A stretch of 64,000 bases of DNA from Methylomagnum ishizawai. GTDB lineage: Bacteria; Pseudomonadota; Gammaproteobacteria; Methylococcales; Methylococcaceae. Within the stretch, counting starts at the first letter, position 1. Every line of letters begins with the position of its first letter. The notes under the pieces were generated by a model. It ran no database searches. It saw only the letters and a program-made list of their open reading frames with translations, and had not been told where the DNA came from. The position numbers were made by a program, and so were the translations under genes. Below, piece by piece: positions 43,659 through 51,942 of this stretch. The stretch spans positions 62,001 to 126,000 of the forward strand of contig NZ_FXAM01000003.1 of the NCBI RefSeq assembly GCF_900155475.1, given 5' to 3'.

Positions 43659-44191
43659 CAGTCCTCCAATTCAGCTTGGGCCTGGCCTATGTCGCGGCCT
43701 AGCTTTTCCAGGAACGCCAATTGGCGCACTACGTCCGCCGCCGTGGGGTGGCTGCGTTCCACATCGATCAGGGTCGAGAGCGAGGTGAACAAGGTGTCCA
43801 TCTCTTTCCGCAAACGCGCCGCCAGCCGGTCCAGCCCTTCCAGGCTCTTGAGGGCGCGGGCCTGTTGCAATTCCTCGCGCCATTCGATCTGTTCCAGCAG
43901 GAACTCGGTCGGCATCTGGGTATTGCTTTCCTCGGCGGTGTCCACCCCTTGCAGGCGCAGGAGATACCGCGCCCGGTCCAGCGGTTTCTTGAGGGTTTGG
44001 TAAGCCTCGTTGGCGAGGGTCGCCCATTGCAGGGACAGGCGTTTTTCGCTGTCGCTCAGGTGCGCGGCCTTGTCGGGATGCACCCGCGCTTGGATTTCCC
44101 GGTAATGACGGTCGAGCTGGTCGAGGTCCAACTGGAACGAAACGGGCAGTTGGAACAATTCGAAGTAATCGCGGGTTGCCGCCGGGGTCAT
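43658..44191 (-). CDS. hscB: Fe-S assembly co-chaperone HscB
   Basis: This 177-aa J-protein has the J-domain signature HPD ([11 protein letters not shown]) near residue 37 and a C-terminal helical domain for binding IscU. It begins [20 protein letters not shown], as in HscB. It activates HscA. The 248-nt gap before it, which contains a MITE-like repeat, splits the isc operon into two blocks. Confidence 0.92.
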   Translation of the reverse strand: MTPAATRDYFELFQLPVSFQLDLDQLDRHYREIQARVHPDKAAHLSDSEKRLSLQWATLANEAYQTLKKPLDRARYLLRLQGVDTAEESNTQMPTEFLLEQIEWREELQQARALKSLEGLDRLAARLRKEMDTLFTSLSTLIDVERSHPTAADVVRQLAFLEKLGRDIGQAQAELED

Positions 44192-44300
44192 CGTCGCACC
44201 TTGGTTTTCATGCGGTCTGCGCGGGGCGGGTCGGCGTCGGCCTCACCCGCCCTATGCGCGGAATCGGCGGGTCGCGCCCCGCCCTATGGTCTGCGGCCTA

Positions 44301-44420
44301 GAGCGTTTCCGGTTTGGGGTTACGCTCAGCCGTAGGGTGGGCATGTATGCCCACTACTCCTGGGCTATCCCGGTGGGCGCGGAATACACGCCCACCGCTA
44401 TCAATCACGTGAAAATGCCC
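44301..44420. repeat. MITE-like element between iscA and hscB
   Basis: The 120-bp segment has TA on both sides (44299-44300, 44421-44422). Its ends match imperfectly (left GAGCGTTTCC; right end reversed GGGCATTTTC), like a non-autonomous IS630/Tc1 derivative. Inside is an inverted repeat GTGGGCAT-GT-ATGCCCAC (44337-44354). No coding frame is present. Confidence 0.5.
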
Positions 44421-44439
44421 TAGCGCCGGGGAAAAGGGT

Positions 44440-44763
44440 TCAAACGGTGAAGCTTTCGCCGCAACCGCACTCGCCCTTGACGTTGGGGTTGTTGAACTTG
44501 AAACCTTCGTTCAAGCCTTCCCGCACATAGTCCAGTTCGGTGCCTTCCATATAGGCGAGGCTCTTGGGGTCCACCAGCAGGGTGACGCCGTGGCACTCGA
44601 AGGTCTGGTCCTCGGGGGCGGATTCGTCCACGAATTCCAGGGCGTAGGCGAGGCCGGAACACCCGGAGGTCTTCACGGCCACCCGCAACCCCAGCCCGGA
44701 ACCCCGGGCGTCCAGGTGTTTTTTCACCTGGCGGGCGGCTTTTTCGGTCAAGGTGACAGCCAT
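44440..44763 (-). CDS. iscA: A-type Fe-S carrier IscA
   Basis: This 107-aa protein has the A-type cysteines: one in [11 protein letters not shown] and two in GECGCGESF at the C-terminus. It begins [15 protein letters not shown], close to IscA. It carries Fe-S clusters or iron from IscU to targets. It lies 14 nt after erpA, so two A-type carriers are encoded in a row. Confidence 0.92.
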   Translation of the reverse strand: MAVTLTEKAARQVKKHLDARGSGLGLRVAVKTSGCSGLAYALEFVDESAPEDQTFECHGVTLLVDPKSLAYMEGTELDYVREGLNEGFKFNNPNVKGECGCGESFTV

Positions 44764-44777
44764 GGGATGCGCTCCGC

Positions 44778-45188
44778 TTATTGGGTCTTGGAGGAACAGG
44801 TCGTGCCCTCGGCCACCGAGAACGAACTACCGCAGCTACAGGAAGACGCCGCGTTGGGGTTCTTGATGACGAAGCGCGAGCCTTCCAGCCCTTCCTGATA
44901 GTCGATTTCCGCGCCCATCAGGTATTGCAGGCTGGCGGCATCGACCATGAGGGTGACACCGTCGGTCTGGACCGTGGTGTCGTCCTCGTTGATGGCTTCC
45001 TCGAAGGAAAAGCCGTATTGGAAGCCGGAACAGCCACCGCCCGAGACATAGACCCGCAGCTTGAGATCGGGATTGCCTTCATCGGCGATGAGTTCGGCCA
45101 CCTTGTTGGCGGCGTTGGCGGTGAAGATCAGCGCGGCGGGCGGCGGCGTCGGGTCTTGGAAATCGGCCAGGGCGTTGATGGCGGTCAT
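44778..45188 (-). CDS. erpA: A-type Fe-S carrier ErpA-like
   Basis: This 136-aa protein has the three cluster ligands ([22 protein letters not shown]) and the ErpA-like start [20 protein letters not shown]. It carries an N-terminal extension of about 20 residues and a C-terminal tail ([12 protein letters not shown]) with an extra Cys, both unusual. It lies between iscU and iscA, where E. coli has only one A-type gene. Confidence 0.85.
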   Translation of the reverse strand: MTAINALADFQDPTPPPAALIFTANAANKVAELIADEGNPDLKLRVYVSGGGCSGFQYGFSFEEAINEDDTTVQTDGVTLMVDAASLQYLMGAEIDYQEGLEGSRFVIKNPNAASSCSCGSSFSVAEGTTCSSKTQ

Positions 45189-45213
45189 GGTGACGGCTCC
45201 TAGGATTTGGGAA

Positions 45214-45633
45214 TTAAGCGGCGGTCTTGCAGATGTCGTAGCCCGAGTCGTTGGTGTTGCTCTTGGCGCGGTAGTCGTTGACGGCGGCCTTGATGGCGTC
45301 TTCCGCCAACACCGAGCAATGGATTTTCACCGGCGGCAGGGCCAGGGCTTCGGCGATTTGGGAGTTTTTGATGCTGAGGGCCTCGTCGATGCTCTTACCC
45401 TTCACCCATTCGGTGACCAGGGAACTGGAGGCGATGGCCGAGCCGCAGCCATAGGTCTTGAACTTGGCGTCCTCGATGATGCCGGCGTCGTTGACCTTGA
45501 TTTGCAGCTTCATCACATCGCCGCACGCGGGCGCGCCGACGACGCCTGTGCCCACGTCCGAGTCCTGGGTGTCGAGGGTGCCGACGTTGCGGGGATTTTC
45601 GTAATGGTCGATGACCTTTTCGTTGTACGCCAT
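45214..45633 (-). CDS. iscU: Fe-S scaffold IscU
   Basis: This 139-aa protein starts [20 protein letters not shown] and has the three assembly cysteines ([24 protein letters not shown]). The HscA recognition motif LPPVK lies just before the third. The ATG at 45633 gives the usual IscU N-terminus; the longer frame is not needed. It is the platform for cluster building by IscS. It lies 38 nt after iscS. Confidence 0.96.
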   Translation of the reverse strand: MAYNEKVIDHYENPRNVGTLDTQDSDVGTGVVGAPACGDVMKLQIKVNDAGIIEDAKFKTYGCGSAIASSSLVTEWVKGKSIDEALSIKNSQIAEALALPPVKIHCSVLAEDAIKAAVNDYRAKSNTNDSGYDICKTAA

Positions 45634-45671
45634 GATGGTTCTCCGGGATGGGGGGGTGTAAAGGGGGCCGC

Positions 45672-46883
45672 TTAGTGCGCCGCGGCCCATTGGACCGAGT
45701 TGATGTCGATACCGTCCTTGTACATCTCCCACAGGGGCGAGAGGTCGCGCAGACGCTCGACGGCTTTATGGATCAAGGAAATCGCGTAATCCACGTCCGC
45801 TTCGGTGGTGTAGCGGCCGAGGGTGAAGCGTATGGAGCTATGGGCCAGTTCGTCGGTGCGGCCCAGCGCCCTCAGTACATAGGAAGGTTCCAGGCTGGCC
45901 GAGGTGCAGGCCGAACCGCTGGACACGGCCAGGTCCTTCAGGGCCATCATCAGGGATTCGCCTTCCACATAGTTGAAGCTGACATTGAGGTTGTGTACGA
46001 CGCGCTGTTCCAGGTCGCCGTTGATATAAACCTCTTCCATGCCCTGCACGGCGGACAGGAGCTTGTCGCGCAGGAAGCGGATGCGCTCGTTCTCGGCGGC
46101 CATTTCCAGGCGGGCCAAGCGGAAGGCTTCGCCCATGCCGACGATCTGATGCGGGGCCAGGGTGCCGGAACGCATCCCGCGCTCATGGCCACCGCCGTGC
46201 ATCATGGCTTTCAAGCGGATGCGGGGCTGGCGGCGCACATAGAGGGCGCCGATGCCCTTGGGGCCGTAGGTCTTGTGGGCCGAGAACGACATCAGGTCCA
46301 CCGGAAGCTTCTTCAGGTCGATTTCGACCTTGCCGGTGGATTGCGCCGCATCGACATGGAACACGATGCCGTTGGCGCGGCAGATTTCGCCGATGGCGGC
46401 GATGTCCTGGATCACGCCGATCTCGTTGTTGACGTGCATCACCGAGACCAGGATGGTGTCGAGCCGGATCGCGGCTTTGAAGGCGTCGAGGTCGATCAGG
46501 CCGTTGGGCAAGGGATCGAGATAAGTCACCTCGAAACCTTGGGCTTCCAGTTCGCGCATGGTATCCAACACCGCCTTGTGTTCGGTATTGACGGTGATGA
46601 GGTGTTTGCCTTTGGTTTCGTAGAACTGGGCCGCGCCCTTGATGGCGAGGTTGTCGGATTCGGTCGCGCCCGAGGTCCAGACGATTTCCTTGGGATCGCA
46701 ATTCACCAGTTTGGCGATTTCCTCGCGGGCTTCCTCCACCGCTTTCTCGGCGGTCCAGCCGAAGCTATGGGAACGGCTGGCGGGATTGCCGAAGGCTTCG
46801 GTCAGATAAGGGATCATCTTGTCGGCGACACGCGGATCGACCGGGGTCGTTGCCGAGTAATCGAGATAAATCGGTAATTTCAT
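45672..46883 (-). CDS. iscS: Cysteine desulfurase IscS
   Basis: This 403-aa PLP enzyme takes sulfur from cysteine for Fe-S assembly. Visible marks are [13 protein letters not shown] at the start, the PLP lysine in [14 protein letters not shown] near residue 205, and the catalytic Cys loop [17 protein letters not shown] near 328. The length and the [17 protein letters not shown] loop are IscS-like rather than NifS-like. It is the first gene of the minus-strand isc-nif train. No iscR is seen; a sigma-54 promoter and NifA site precede it. Confidence 0.96.
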   Translation of the reverse strand: MKLPIYLDYSATTPVDPRVADKMIPYLTEAFGNPASRSHSFGWTAEKAVEEAREEIAKLVNCDPKEIVWTSGATESDNLAIKGAAQFYETKGKHLITVNTEHKAVLDTMRELEAQGFEVTYLDPLPNGLIDLDAFKAAIRLDTILVSVMHVNNEIGVIQDIAAIGEICRANGIVFHVDAAQSTGKVEIDLKKLPVDLMSFSAHKTYGPKGIGALYVRRQPRIRLKAMMHGGGHERGMRSGTLAPHQIVGMGEAFRLARLEMAAENERIRFLRDKLLSAVQGMEEVYINGDLEQRVVHNLNVSFNYVEGESLMMALKDLAVSSGSACTSASLEPSYVLRALGRTDELAHSSIRFTLGRYTTEADVDYAISLIHKAVERLRDLSPLWEMYKDGIDINSVQWAAAH

Positions 46884-46962
46884 GGGCTACTCCGGGATCG
46901 GTGGGCACAAGCGCCGGGCCATTTTTCTCGAACGGCCAGACTGGCTGGACTGACTTACCCGA

Positions 46963-46978
46963 AGCAATGGCTGTGCCA
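46963..46978 (-). promoter_or_regulatory. Sigma-54 promoter of the isc-nif operon
   Basis: On the minus strand the site reads TGGCACA-N4-TTGCT, an almost perfect match to consensus TGGCACG-N4-TTGCW with GG-N10-GC spacing. Transcription would start near 46952, about 70 nt before the iscS ATG. A NifA site lies upstream at 47045-47060. Confidence 0.85.
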
Positions 46979-47044
46979 TGCTTATATTTTATGTAAGCTT
47001 TTGATATTAAAGCATATTTTTAGATGTCGCGGGGGTGTGGGATT

Positions 47045-47060
47045 TGTCGGGTTCCCCACA
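47045..47060 (-). promoter_or_regulatory. NifA upstream activator site before iscS
   Basis: TGTCGGGTTCCCCACA fits TGT-N10-ACA. It is about 70-80 bp upstream of the -24 element, a usual distance for NifA action. Confidence 0.75.
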
Positions 47061-47495
47061 ATGGTGTGTGTGAATGTTGTTTATAGGGTCCGATGCCCAC
47101 GTGCCGCCGGTCCGCTCCGGGGATGTCGGCGTCCGGGCGGCCCGGCACCGCCCAGGCCGCGGTTTCCCTTGCCGGATACAACCCTGGATTTTCCATCCGG
47201 CTACCAGATATGGGGTTTATATTGTGTGATCTATTTCAAATTTTTGTGCCTGGAGGCTGGTAGGAAGCGGGGTAATCGGGCGTTTATAGCATTGATATAC
47301 GGTGTTTATCGTCAAATTGTATTTGCCGCAGTGCGCGTAGATTGCTATTCTGTATCGCGTTTTGACATAACGTATTTTTAAAGGCCGTGTAAGCGGTTTT
47401 ATTTTGTCAAAAACCATATTTAAAATAGTCGAAATAGTTGTTTTTTAATACCACCTTATATTGGCGAACAGCCTCTCTTCTTTGGAGGATTGAAG
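47061..47495. other. Intergenic region between the iscS and PEP-CTERM promoters
   Basis: These 435 nt hold no convincing gene. The right half is AT-rich (TTTATAGCATTGATATACGG, TTGACATAACGTATTTTT) and likely contains the promoter of the PEP-CTERM gene, but no clear -10/-35 pair could be fixed. Short ORFs here overlap on both strands without protein features. Confidence 0.45.
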
Positions 47496-48170
47496 ATGAA
47501 CAATGTAGACATGAAATCGCCCATCAAAACGAACAAGACCCTTCAAACAACCGGCGCTGTTTGTTCCATTTTGCTGGTGATGGCCACAGGTATGGGGACG
47601 GCGCGGGCCGGCCTGATTTTCACCTTCGAGGAGGTCGGCTCAGATGTCATGATGACCTCTTCCGGCTCGATCGATACCGCCGGGCTGGTCTCCACGTCTT
47701 TCGCGGACTGGGGAGGTACGGGCGTGTATACCGATGGGACGATTGGTTTGATAGGGGGTACGGACGCGGGAGGCATCAACACCAGCTATGCCTTCCACGC
47801 CGGGACCGACTTCACGCCTTGGACGACCGGCAACCCGTGGAATGCGTCGTTCTTTGCTTTCAGCTTCGTCGGAACCAAGGGTTTCGCCACCTTTGTGAAC
47901 GCCGTTGGCGGTGGCTACGATCCGGGGCTGGCCATTAATACGAGCGATTTGGTGGGGTCCGTTTGGACGCCGGACCAGGACTGGACCGCCGCCGGGGAAA
48001 CCTTCGCCTCCATCGGCCTCAATCCGGGAACCTACACGGTCACCGACAATGTGAGCGGGGAATTCATCACTTTCCAGATCGGCGCGGCTCCCGAACCCGC
48101 CACCCTCGCCCTGCTCGGACTGGGCACGTTGGCCTTCGGTATCCGCCGCCGGAGCCAGAATTGGTCCTGA
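47496..48170 (+). CDS. PEP-CTERM sorting domain protein
   Basis: This 224-aa secreted protein has a signal peptide (VCSILLVMATGMGTARAG) and a C-terminal PEP-CTERM anchor: APEPATLALLGLGTLAFGIRRR (Pro-Glu-Pro, a helix, then Arg cluster). The middle is Gly-, Thr- and Trp-rich (FADWGGTGVYTDGTIGL) without known domain. The exosortase system would cut and sort it to the cell envelope. A strong GGAGG precedes the ATG at 47496. No exosortase gene is in the window. Confidence 0.9.
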   Translation: MNNVDMKSPIKTNKTLQTTGAVCSILLVMATGMGTARAGLIFTFEEVGSDVMMTSSGSIDTAGLVSTSFADWGGTGVYTDGTIGLIGGTDAGGINTSYAFHAGTDFTPWTTGNPWNASFFAFSFVGTKGFATFVNAVGGGYDPGLAINTSDLVGSVWTPDQDWTAAGETFASIGLNPGTYTVTDNVSGEFITFQIGAAPEPATLALLGLGTLAFGIRRRSQNWS

Positions 48171-48301
48171 TGCCCGGTCTCCAAAAAGGTGCTTCGATCC
48201 GCGAGCCCCGGCGGGCCGCCCACGGTTCGCGGTCGAACGCCCCTTCATAGCAAGGACGCATCGGTCCTGGCCGGCCCGCTTGCCTCCATTCCCGCCCCGC
48301 T

Positions 48302-48317
48302 TGTCGGACTCCCGACA
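48302..48317 (+). promoter_or_regulatory. NifA upstream activator site before bfd
   Basis: TGTCGGACTCCCGACA fits TGT-N10-ACA and is part of a longer inverted repeat TTGTCGG-N4-CCGACAA. It is about 107 bp upstream of a -24 element at 48424. Confidence 0.6.
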
Positions 48318-48423
48318 AAACCCCACAAACCATCCTGTTTCGTCGCTAACCCCACAGGCTTTCCCGGCCCCGCAAATGCGACGGATTCTCGTTAAGCCTT
48401 GATTTTCCAGGATTCGCGGTCTT

Positions 48424-48439
48424 TGGCACGCTTCCTGTT
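48424..48439 (+). promoter_or_regulatory. Sigma-54-like promoter of bfd
   Basis: The -24 element TGGCACG is perfect. The -12 element is CTGTT, so the expected GC is GT; promoter strength is uncertain. Spacing from GG is right. The bfd start is about 68 nt downstream. The remaining sequence 48171-48506 has no gene that I can see. Confidence 0.5.
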
Positions 48440-48506
48440 TATGTCGGATTCGCCGATAGGCCACACGCCCATCCGCACCCACCGTTCCCGACCCGAGGCT
48501 GACCGT

Positions 48507-48758
48507 ATGTACATCTGCATCTGCAAGGCCGTGACTGAACGCCAGATCCGCGAGGCCATCGACTCCGGTGCCTGCACCCGCAAGGACATCAGTGCCTGCC
48601 TGAAGGCCGGCACGGGCTGCGGCAAGTGCAACCCCGAGATTAACAGCCTGTTGCGGCGCGGGCGTCCGGAGGCGAGGGATTCGTTGTTGGCGCGGGCGGC
48701 GGAAGCGGCGGCCTACCCATGGCGCATGGGCGGCGCTGTCCAGGAGGCGCTGTTATAG
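48507..48758 (+). CDS. bfd: Bacterioferritin-associated ferredoxin
   Basis: This 83-aa protein has the four Cys of Bfd [2Fe-2S] ferredoxins: YICICKAVTERQI at the N-terminus and KAGTGCGKCNPEI (C-x-C...C-x2-C). Bfd reduces bacterioferritin to release iron. A bacterioferritin gene lies at 57717-58181, so the partner is in the same region. The C-terminal 25 residues are Ala/Arg-rich and not typical. Expression with nif genes would help supply iron for nitrogenase synthesis. Confidence 0.9.
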   Translation: MYICICKAVTERQIREAIDSGACTRKDISACLKAGTGCGKCNPEINSLLRRGRPEARDSLLARAAEAAAYPWRMGGAVQEALL

Positions 48759-48923
48759 GAATTGGTCCGCTCCATCCGCTTGTGAAAGCCGGTGGGGTGG
48801 GATTGGCTCGTTTGGTTTGTTGACGTTACTGGTTTGGGCGAAAAGCTGCCGCCGTCCTTGGGCATTGGACGGCTAAGGTGTTCGCCACTCGCGCCGCGGT
48901 TCGGTTGTCAGGCTGCCGTTCCG

Positions 48924-48963
48924 CGGCTTTTTTTTGCCCGGACGCCGGACAAAAAAAAGCCGC
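48924..48963. terminator. Bidirectional terminator between bfd and the unknown gene
   Basis: GCGGC plus seven T faces eight A plus GCCGC, with a short GC-rich loop. It lies between the convergent genes ending at 48758 and 49001 and can stop transcription from both sides. Confidence 0.7.
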
Positions 48964-49000
48964 CCAGGACCGGTCCCCGGACGGCTGCGCGGCCTGGGCC

Positions 49001-49306
49001 TCAGTGGTGGTGCTGGACGCCGCTATGCACCCGCGCCCCGACGGCGGGCGGCACCGCCCAGGCGAATTCGCCCGCCGGATCGGCGGGCGCGATGGCCTGT
49101 TCGGCGAGGAGCTGGTCGGCCAGGTCGGACAGCTTGCTATCGAGGCTCTGGGCCGGGTCGTTGCCGGGATCCTCGAAGCGGTCCAGGGAGATTTCCGGGC
49201 CTTCCTCGTCGTCCACCATGAGGATCAGGAACAATTCCTCGATGCCGGGACGGCCATGCACGGTGGCCCTGAAGGTTTCTCCCCGATAAGAAAACTCGCG
49301 TACCAT
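49001..49306 (-). CDS. Hypothetical protein in the nif region
   Basis: This 101-aa protein begins VREFSYRGETFRATVHGRPG and continues IEELFLILMVDDEEGPEISLDRFEDP with many acidic residues, ending in three His (VQHHH). I do not recognise it. A good ribosome binding site (AGGAGA) lies before the ATG at 49306. Position between bfd and the CCG-rnf operon, and sigma-54-type signals in its upstream region, suggest a nif accessory role. Confidence 0.6.
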   Translation of the reverse strand: MVREFSYRGETFRATVHGRPGIEELFLILMVDDEEGPEISLDRFEDPGNDPAQSLDSKLSDLADQLLAEQAIAPADPAGEFAWAVPPAVGARVHSGVQHHH

Positions 49307-49478
49307 GAAAATATCTCCTGATGAATGAAGCGTCGCGCTTGTTTTGTAATGGTTTTGTAACCTTGGCGGATTCCGCCGGGGCGGAATTCTAGCACTAAAA
49401 ACACGGTTTATTGGAAGTTCCGTAAACGGTTTCCGCCCGGCGCGACCGATGGTTTGGCATAAGGCCCGCCACGGGTTT

Positions 49479-49494
49479 TGTCACCAATCCGACA
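49479..49494. promoter_or_regulatory. NifA activator site, distal
   Basis: TGTCACCAATCCGACA fits TGT-N10-ACA. It is about 107 bp upstream of the +-strand sigma-54-like site at 49586-49602. Confidence 0.65.
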
Positions 49495-49585
49495 AGAGCG
49501 ACAAATTGTTGGGTTTACGACTAACATTGGCTGTTAATTTTCAATTAAGCTTTTGTTTTTTAACAGAAAATTTTGCTGTCTGATT

Positions 49586-49602
49586 TGGCATGGGCCATGC
49601 CA
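49586..49602. promoter_or_regulatory. Sigma-54-like promoter, distal and palindromic
   Basis: TGGCATGGGCCATGCCA keeps GG-N10-GC on both strands because it is a palindrome. On + it would give a leader of about 360 nt before the CCG gene; on - it could serve the gene at 49001-49306. The -12 part is ATGC instead of TTGC. Confidence 0.5.
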
Positions 49603-49830
49603 GTTTTATAAGTTTTGCCGTTAGAAACCACTTATCGGCCCGCTATCGCCCATACGCCTTGGAACCCCCCTGCGCGGACCGGCCCGTCCGGCACCCGCTT
49701 TCCGCCGATACCCTAGAGATAAGTATTTCCCATCCGGCCTGCGGCCAAACCGGCGGGATTCCGGCGCGTTGCCGATTCCCGCGGGAGCCTGCGGCCAGCG
49801 GAGGGGGAAAACCCTACTTATCGTCGTGTT

Positions 49831-49846
49831 TGTCGCGAACACTACA
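49831..49846 (+). promoter_or_regulatory. NifA activator site, proximal
   Basis: TGTCGCGAACACTACA fits TGT-N10-ACA. It lies about 70 bp upstream of the -24 element of the proximal promoter. Confidence 0.65.
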
Positions 49847-49913
49847 AGCCCCGGATTTCCGACAAGCCCCGCTTTCCGCTTTAAAAACAGTGGGATAGAG
49901 TGGTTTTTCGGCT

Positions 49914-49930
49914 AGGCATTGTTATTGCTA
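49914..49930 (+). promoter_or_regulatory. Sigma-54 promoter of the CCG-rnf operon
   Basis: AGGCATT-N4-ATTGCTA keeps GG-N10-GC and a perfect TTGCT at -12. Transcription would begin near 49940, about 30 nt before the ATG at 49971. This is the better of the two promoters here. Confidence 0.75.
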
Positions 49931-49970
49931 GGATGGAGCCATTCCCAGCTTTCCGATCCCGGCACACACG

Positions 49971-51311
49971 ATGGACACCCAACTCGATTGGTCCGCCTAC
50001 GACAGCTACGGCGATGGCGACGCCTACGCGGCCCTGCCCGCGACCGGCGGTGCCTTCGGCAAGGCGGCGGCGGTCTGTATCGGCAACCGCCAATGCCAGC
50101 GCAGCGAAAAAGGCGTGATGTGCCCGAGCTTCCGCGCGACCGGGGACGAGGCCCATTCCACCCGCCACCGCGCCGCCACCCTCAAGGCCGCGCTGAACGG
50201 CGAATATGGCGACAAGCCCTTCGTCGGGCCGGAACTCGAAGCCGCGATGGATTTGTGCGTGGGTTGCAAGGGCTGCAAGCGCGAGTGCCCCAACGGCGTG
50301 GATATGGCGTTGTTACGGGTCGAGACGATGGCCCAACGCTGGCTGGCCCAAGGCGGAGTGCCCTTGCGGGAGCGCATCCTGGCCAACCTGCCGCAGCTCG
50401 CGCCCTGGATGGCGGCTTTGAACGGCCTGATGCGGCTGCGCGAGAAGCTACCCTTTGTCGCCCAACTGGCGGAAAAGCTGTTCGGCATCGCCGCCCAGCG
50501 CTCGCTGCCCAAAGGCGCGGCCTGGAGTTTCCTGGGCACGGCCCCGCATGAAGCCGTCGGCGATACGGAAGGCCGCGAAGTGGTCTTGCTGGTCGATACC
50601 TTTTCCAACCATTTCGACCCCGAGACGGCGCAAGCCGCACTGGATGTGTTGGTGGCGGGCGGCTACCGCGTGCATATCGCCCGGCCCCCGGCGGGCCAAC
50701 GGCTGTGCTGTGGCCGCACCTATCTTTCCCAAGGTTTGGTGGCCGAGGCGCGGGCCGAGGCGCTACGCATGGTCGAGACCCTGTGGCCCTATGTGGAACA
50801 GGGAATGCCGGTCATCGGCCTGGAACCTTCCTGCCTCCTGATGCTGCGCGACGAGTATTACGCGCTGGGCCTGGGGGCCAACACCGCCGCCGTCGCCAAG
50901 GCCGCGCTGCTGTTGGAAGAGTTCCTGGCCCGCGAACACGACGCCAAGCGCCTCAAGCTGGATTTCCAAAGCATGGACGGGGCGCAAGCCGTGATCCACG
51001 GCCATTGCCACCAGAAAGCCTTCGGCGCCCTGAAACCCCTGCGCAAGGTCTTGGGCCTGATCCCGGAACTCAAGGTGGAGTTCATCGAATCGAGTTGCTG
51101 CGGCATGGCGGGTTCCTTCGGCCTCGAAGCCGAGCATTACGCCATGTCCATGAAGATGGGCGAATTGTCCTTGCTGCCCGCCGTCCGCGCCGCCGCCCCC
51201 GAAGCGTGGGTGGTCGCCAATGGCAGCAGTTGCCGCCACCAGATCCGCGATGGCGCCGACCGCGACAGCGTGCATTTCGCCCGCTTGCTCAAGAGCGCCT
51301 TGGCCGCCTGA
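49971..51311 (+). CDS. Fe-S protein with ferredoxin and two CCG domains
   Basis: This 446-aa protein resembles the C-terminal half of FAD-linked oxidases or the Fe-S subunit of glycolate oxidase/heterodisulfide reductase. It has one visible CxxCxxC...CP cluster motif (LCVGCKGCKRECPNG, about residue 95), a second Cys group near the N-terminus (VCIGNRQCQRSEKGVMCPSF), and two cysteine-rich CCG regions (RLCCGRTYL about 243; ESSCCGMAGSFG about 367). No FAD domain is attached. As first gene of the rnf operon with its own NifA-type promoter, it probably passes electrons to or from the Rnf complex; the exact redox partner is unknown. Confidence 0.82.
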   Translation: MDTQLDWSAYDSYGDGDAYAALPATGGAFGKAAAVCIGNRQCQRSEKGVMCPSFRATGDEAHSTRHRAATLKAALNGEYGDKPFVGPELEAAMDLCVGCKGCKRECPNGVDMALLRVETMAQRWLAQGGVPLRERILANLPQLAPWMAALNGLMRLREKLPFVAQLAEKLFGIAAQRSLPKGAAWSFLGTAPHEAVGDTEGREVVLLVDTFSNHFDPETAQAALDVLVAGGYRVHIARPPAGQRLCCGRTYLSQGLVAEARAEALRMVETLWPYVEQGMPVIGLEPSCLLMLRDEYYALGLGANTAAVAKAALLLEEFLAREHDAKRLKLDFQSMDGAQAVIHGHCHQKAFGALKPLRKVLGLIPELKVEFIESSCCGMAGSFGLEAEHYAMSMKMGELSLLPAVRAAAPEAWVVANGSSCRHQIRDGADRDSVHFARLLKSALAA

Positions 51312-51340
51312 ACTGAATAAACATCAATGAGGAAACCCGG

Positions 51341-51565
51341 ATGACGGAGACGACTGGTTATTTCGTGGATTGGGGCGGCAATGCCCGCAGTACCGACACC
51401 CCCGGCGGCGGCTACCGCTGCGAGGTGGATATGGTGGCCCGTTATGTGGCGGTGATGTCCAAGAAGGGCGTGTTGATCCACGAAGGCACGTTCTACAAAA
51501 CCCTCGACGACCTCGCCAAGGCCGGGATCAAGGCCCCGCTGGTCGACGAGTCGGTGCCCTGGTAA
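51341..51565 (+). CDS. Small conserved-looking protein in the nif/rnf operon
   Basis: This 74-aa protein (GYFVDWGGNARSTDTPGGGYRCEVDMVARYVAVMSKKG...) has one Cys and no known motif. An AATGAGGAAA sequence gives a good ribosome binding site. It lies 29 nt after the CCG gene and 7 nt before the Rieske gene. The tight spacing supports a real gene. Function unknown. Confidence 0.7.
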   Translation: MTETTGYFVDWGGNARSTDTPGGGYRCEVDMVARYVAVMSKKGVLIHEGTFYKTLDDLAKAGIKAPLVDESVPW

Positions 51566-51572
51566 CGCCGCC

Positions 51573-51896
51573 ATGGCCTACGCCAGCGTTTGCAAACACC
51601 GGAATCTGGGCGAAGGGGAAATGGTGCCCTTCACCGTTGAAGGCCAGGAGATTATCTTGGTTTGGCCCGACGGCGGCGAGCTCAAGGCGTTCACCGGCGT
51701 GTGTCCCCATGACAACGGCCTGCTGAAATTCGGCGGTTTCAATGGCCGCTTGCTGACCTGCACCTTGCACAACTGGGTGTTCGATGGCCGCAATGGGGAA
51801 GGTTTAAGCCCCACGGGTTGCGCCCTGGAAGAGTATCCCCTGCGGATCGAGGAGGGCTGGGTCCAGGTCGACCTGCCCGCGACCGTGGCGGAATGA
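51573..51896 (+). CDS. Rieske [2Fe-2S] ferredoxin
   Basis: This 107-aa protein has both Rieske boxes, CPHDNGLL (C-x-H) and CTLHNWVFD (C-x2-H), near residues 48 and 67. No membrane helix is present, so it is a soluble Rieske ferredoxin of the type found in oxygenase systems and in some nif clusters. It would carry electrons in the CCG-Rnf operon; partner unknown. Confidence 0.92.
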   Translation: MAYASVCKHRNLGEGEMVPFTVEGQEIILVWPDGGELKAFTGVCPHDNGLLKFGGFNGRLLTCTLHNWVFDGRNGEGLSPTGCALEEYPLRIEEGWVQVDLPATVAE

Positions 51897-51942
51897 AATC
51901 GATTTTTTGTTCTGTGTTTTTTTAGGCTTAGGAGATTGTGTT

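Noticed and set aside
45648-46877. Plus-strand frame of 409 codons opposite iscS
   Set aside because: Antisense of a gene with all cysteine desulfurase motifs.
47255-47275. GG-N10-GC pattern on + before the PEP-CTERM gene
   Set aside because: The -24 part is AGGCTGG and there is no TTGC; it is probably chance.
49453-49470. Another GG-N10-GC pattern (TTGGCATAAGGCCCGCC)
   Set aside because: The -12 part is poor and the NifA site next to it is too close for activation in either direction.
49590-49898. Plus-strand frame of 102 codons before the CCG gene
   Set aside because: The start is inside the sigma-54 promoter and there is no ribosome binding site; the region is better read as a control region.
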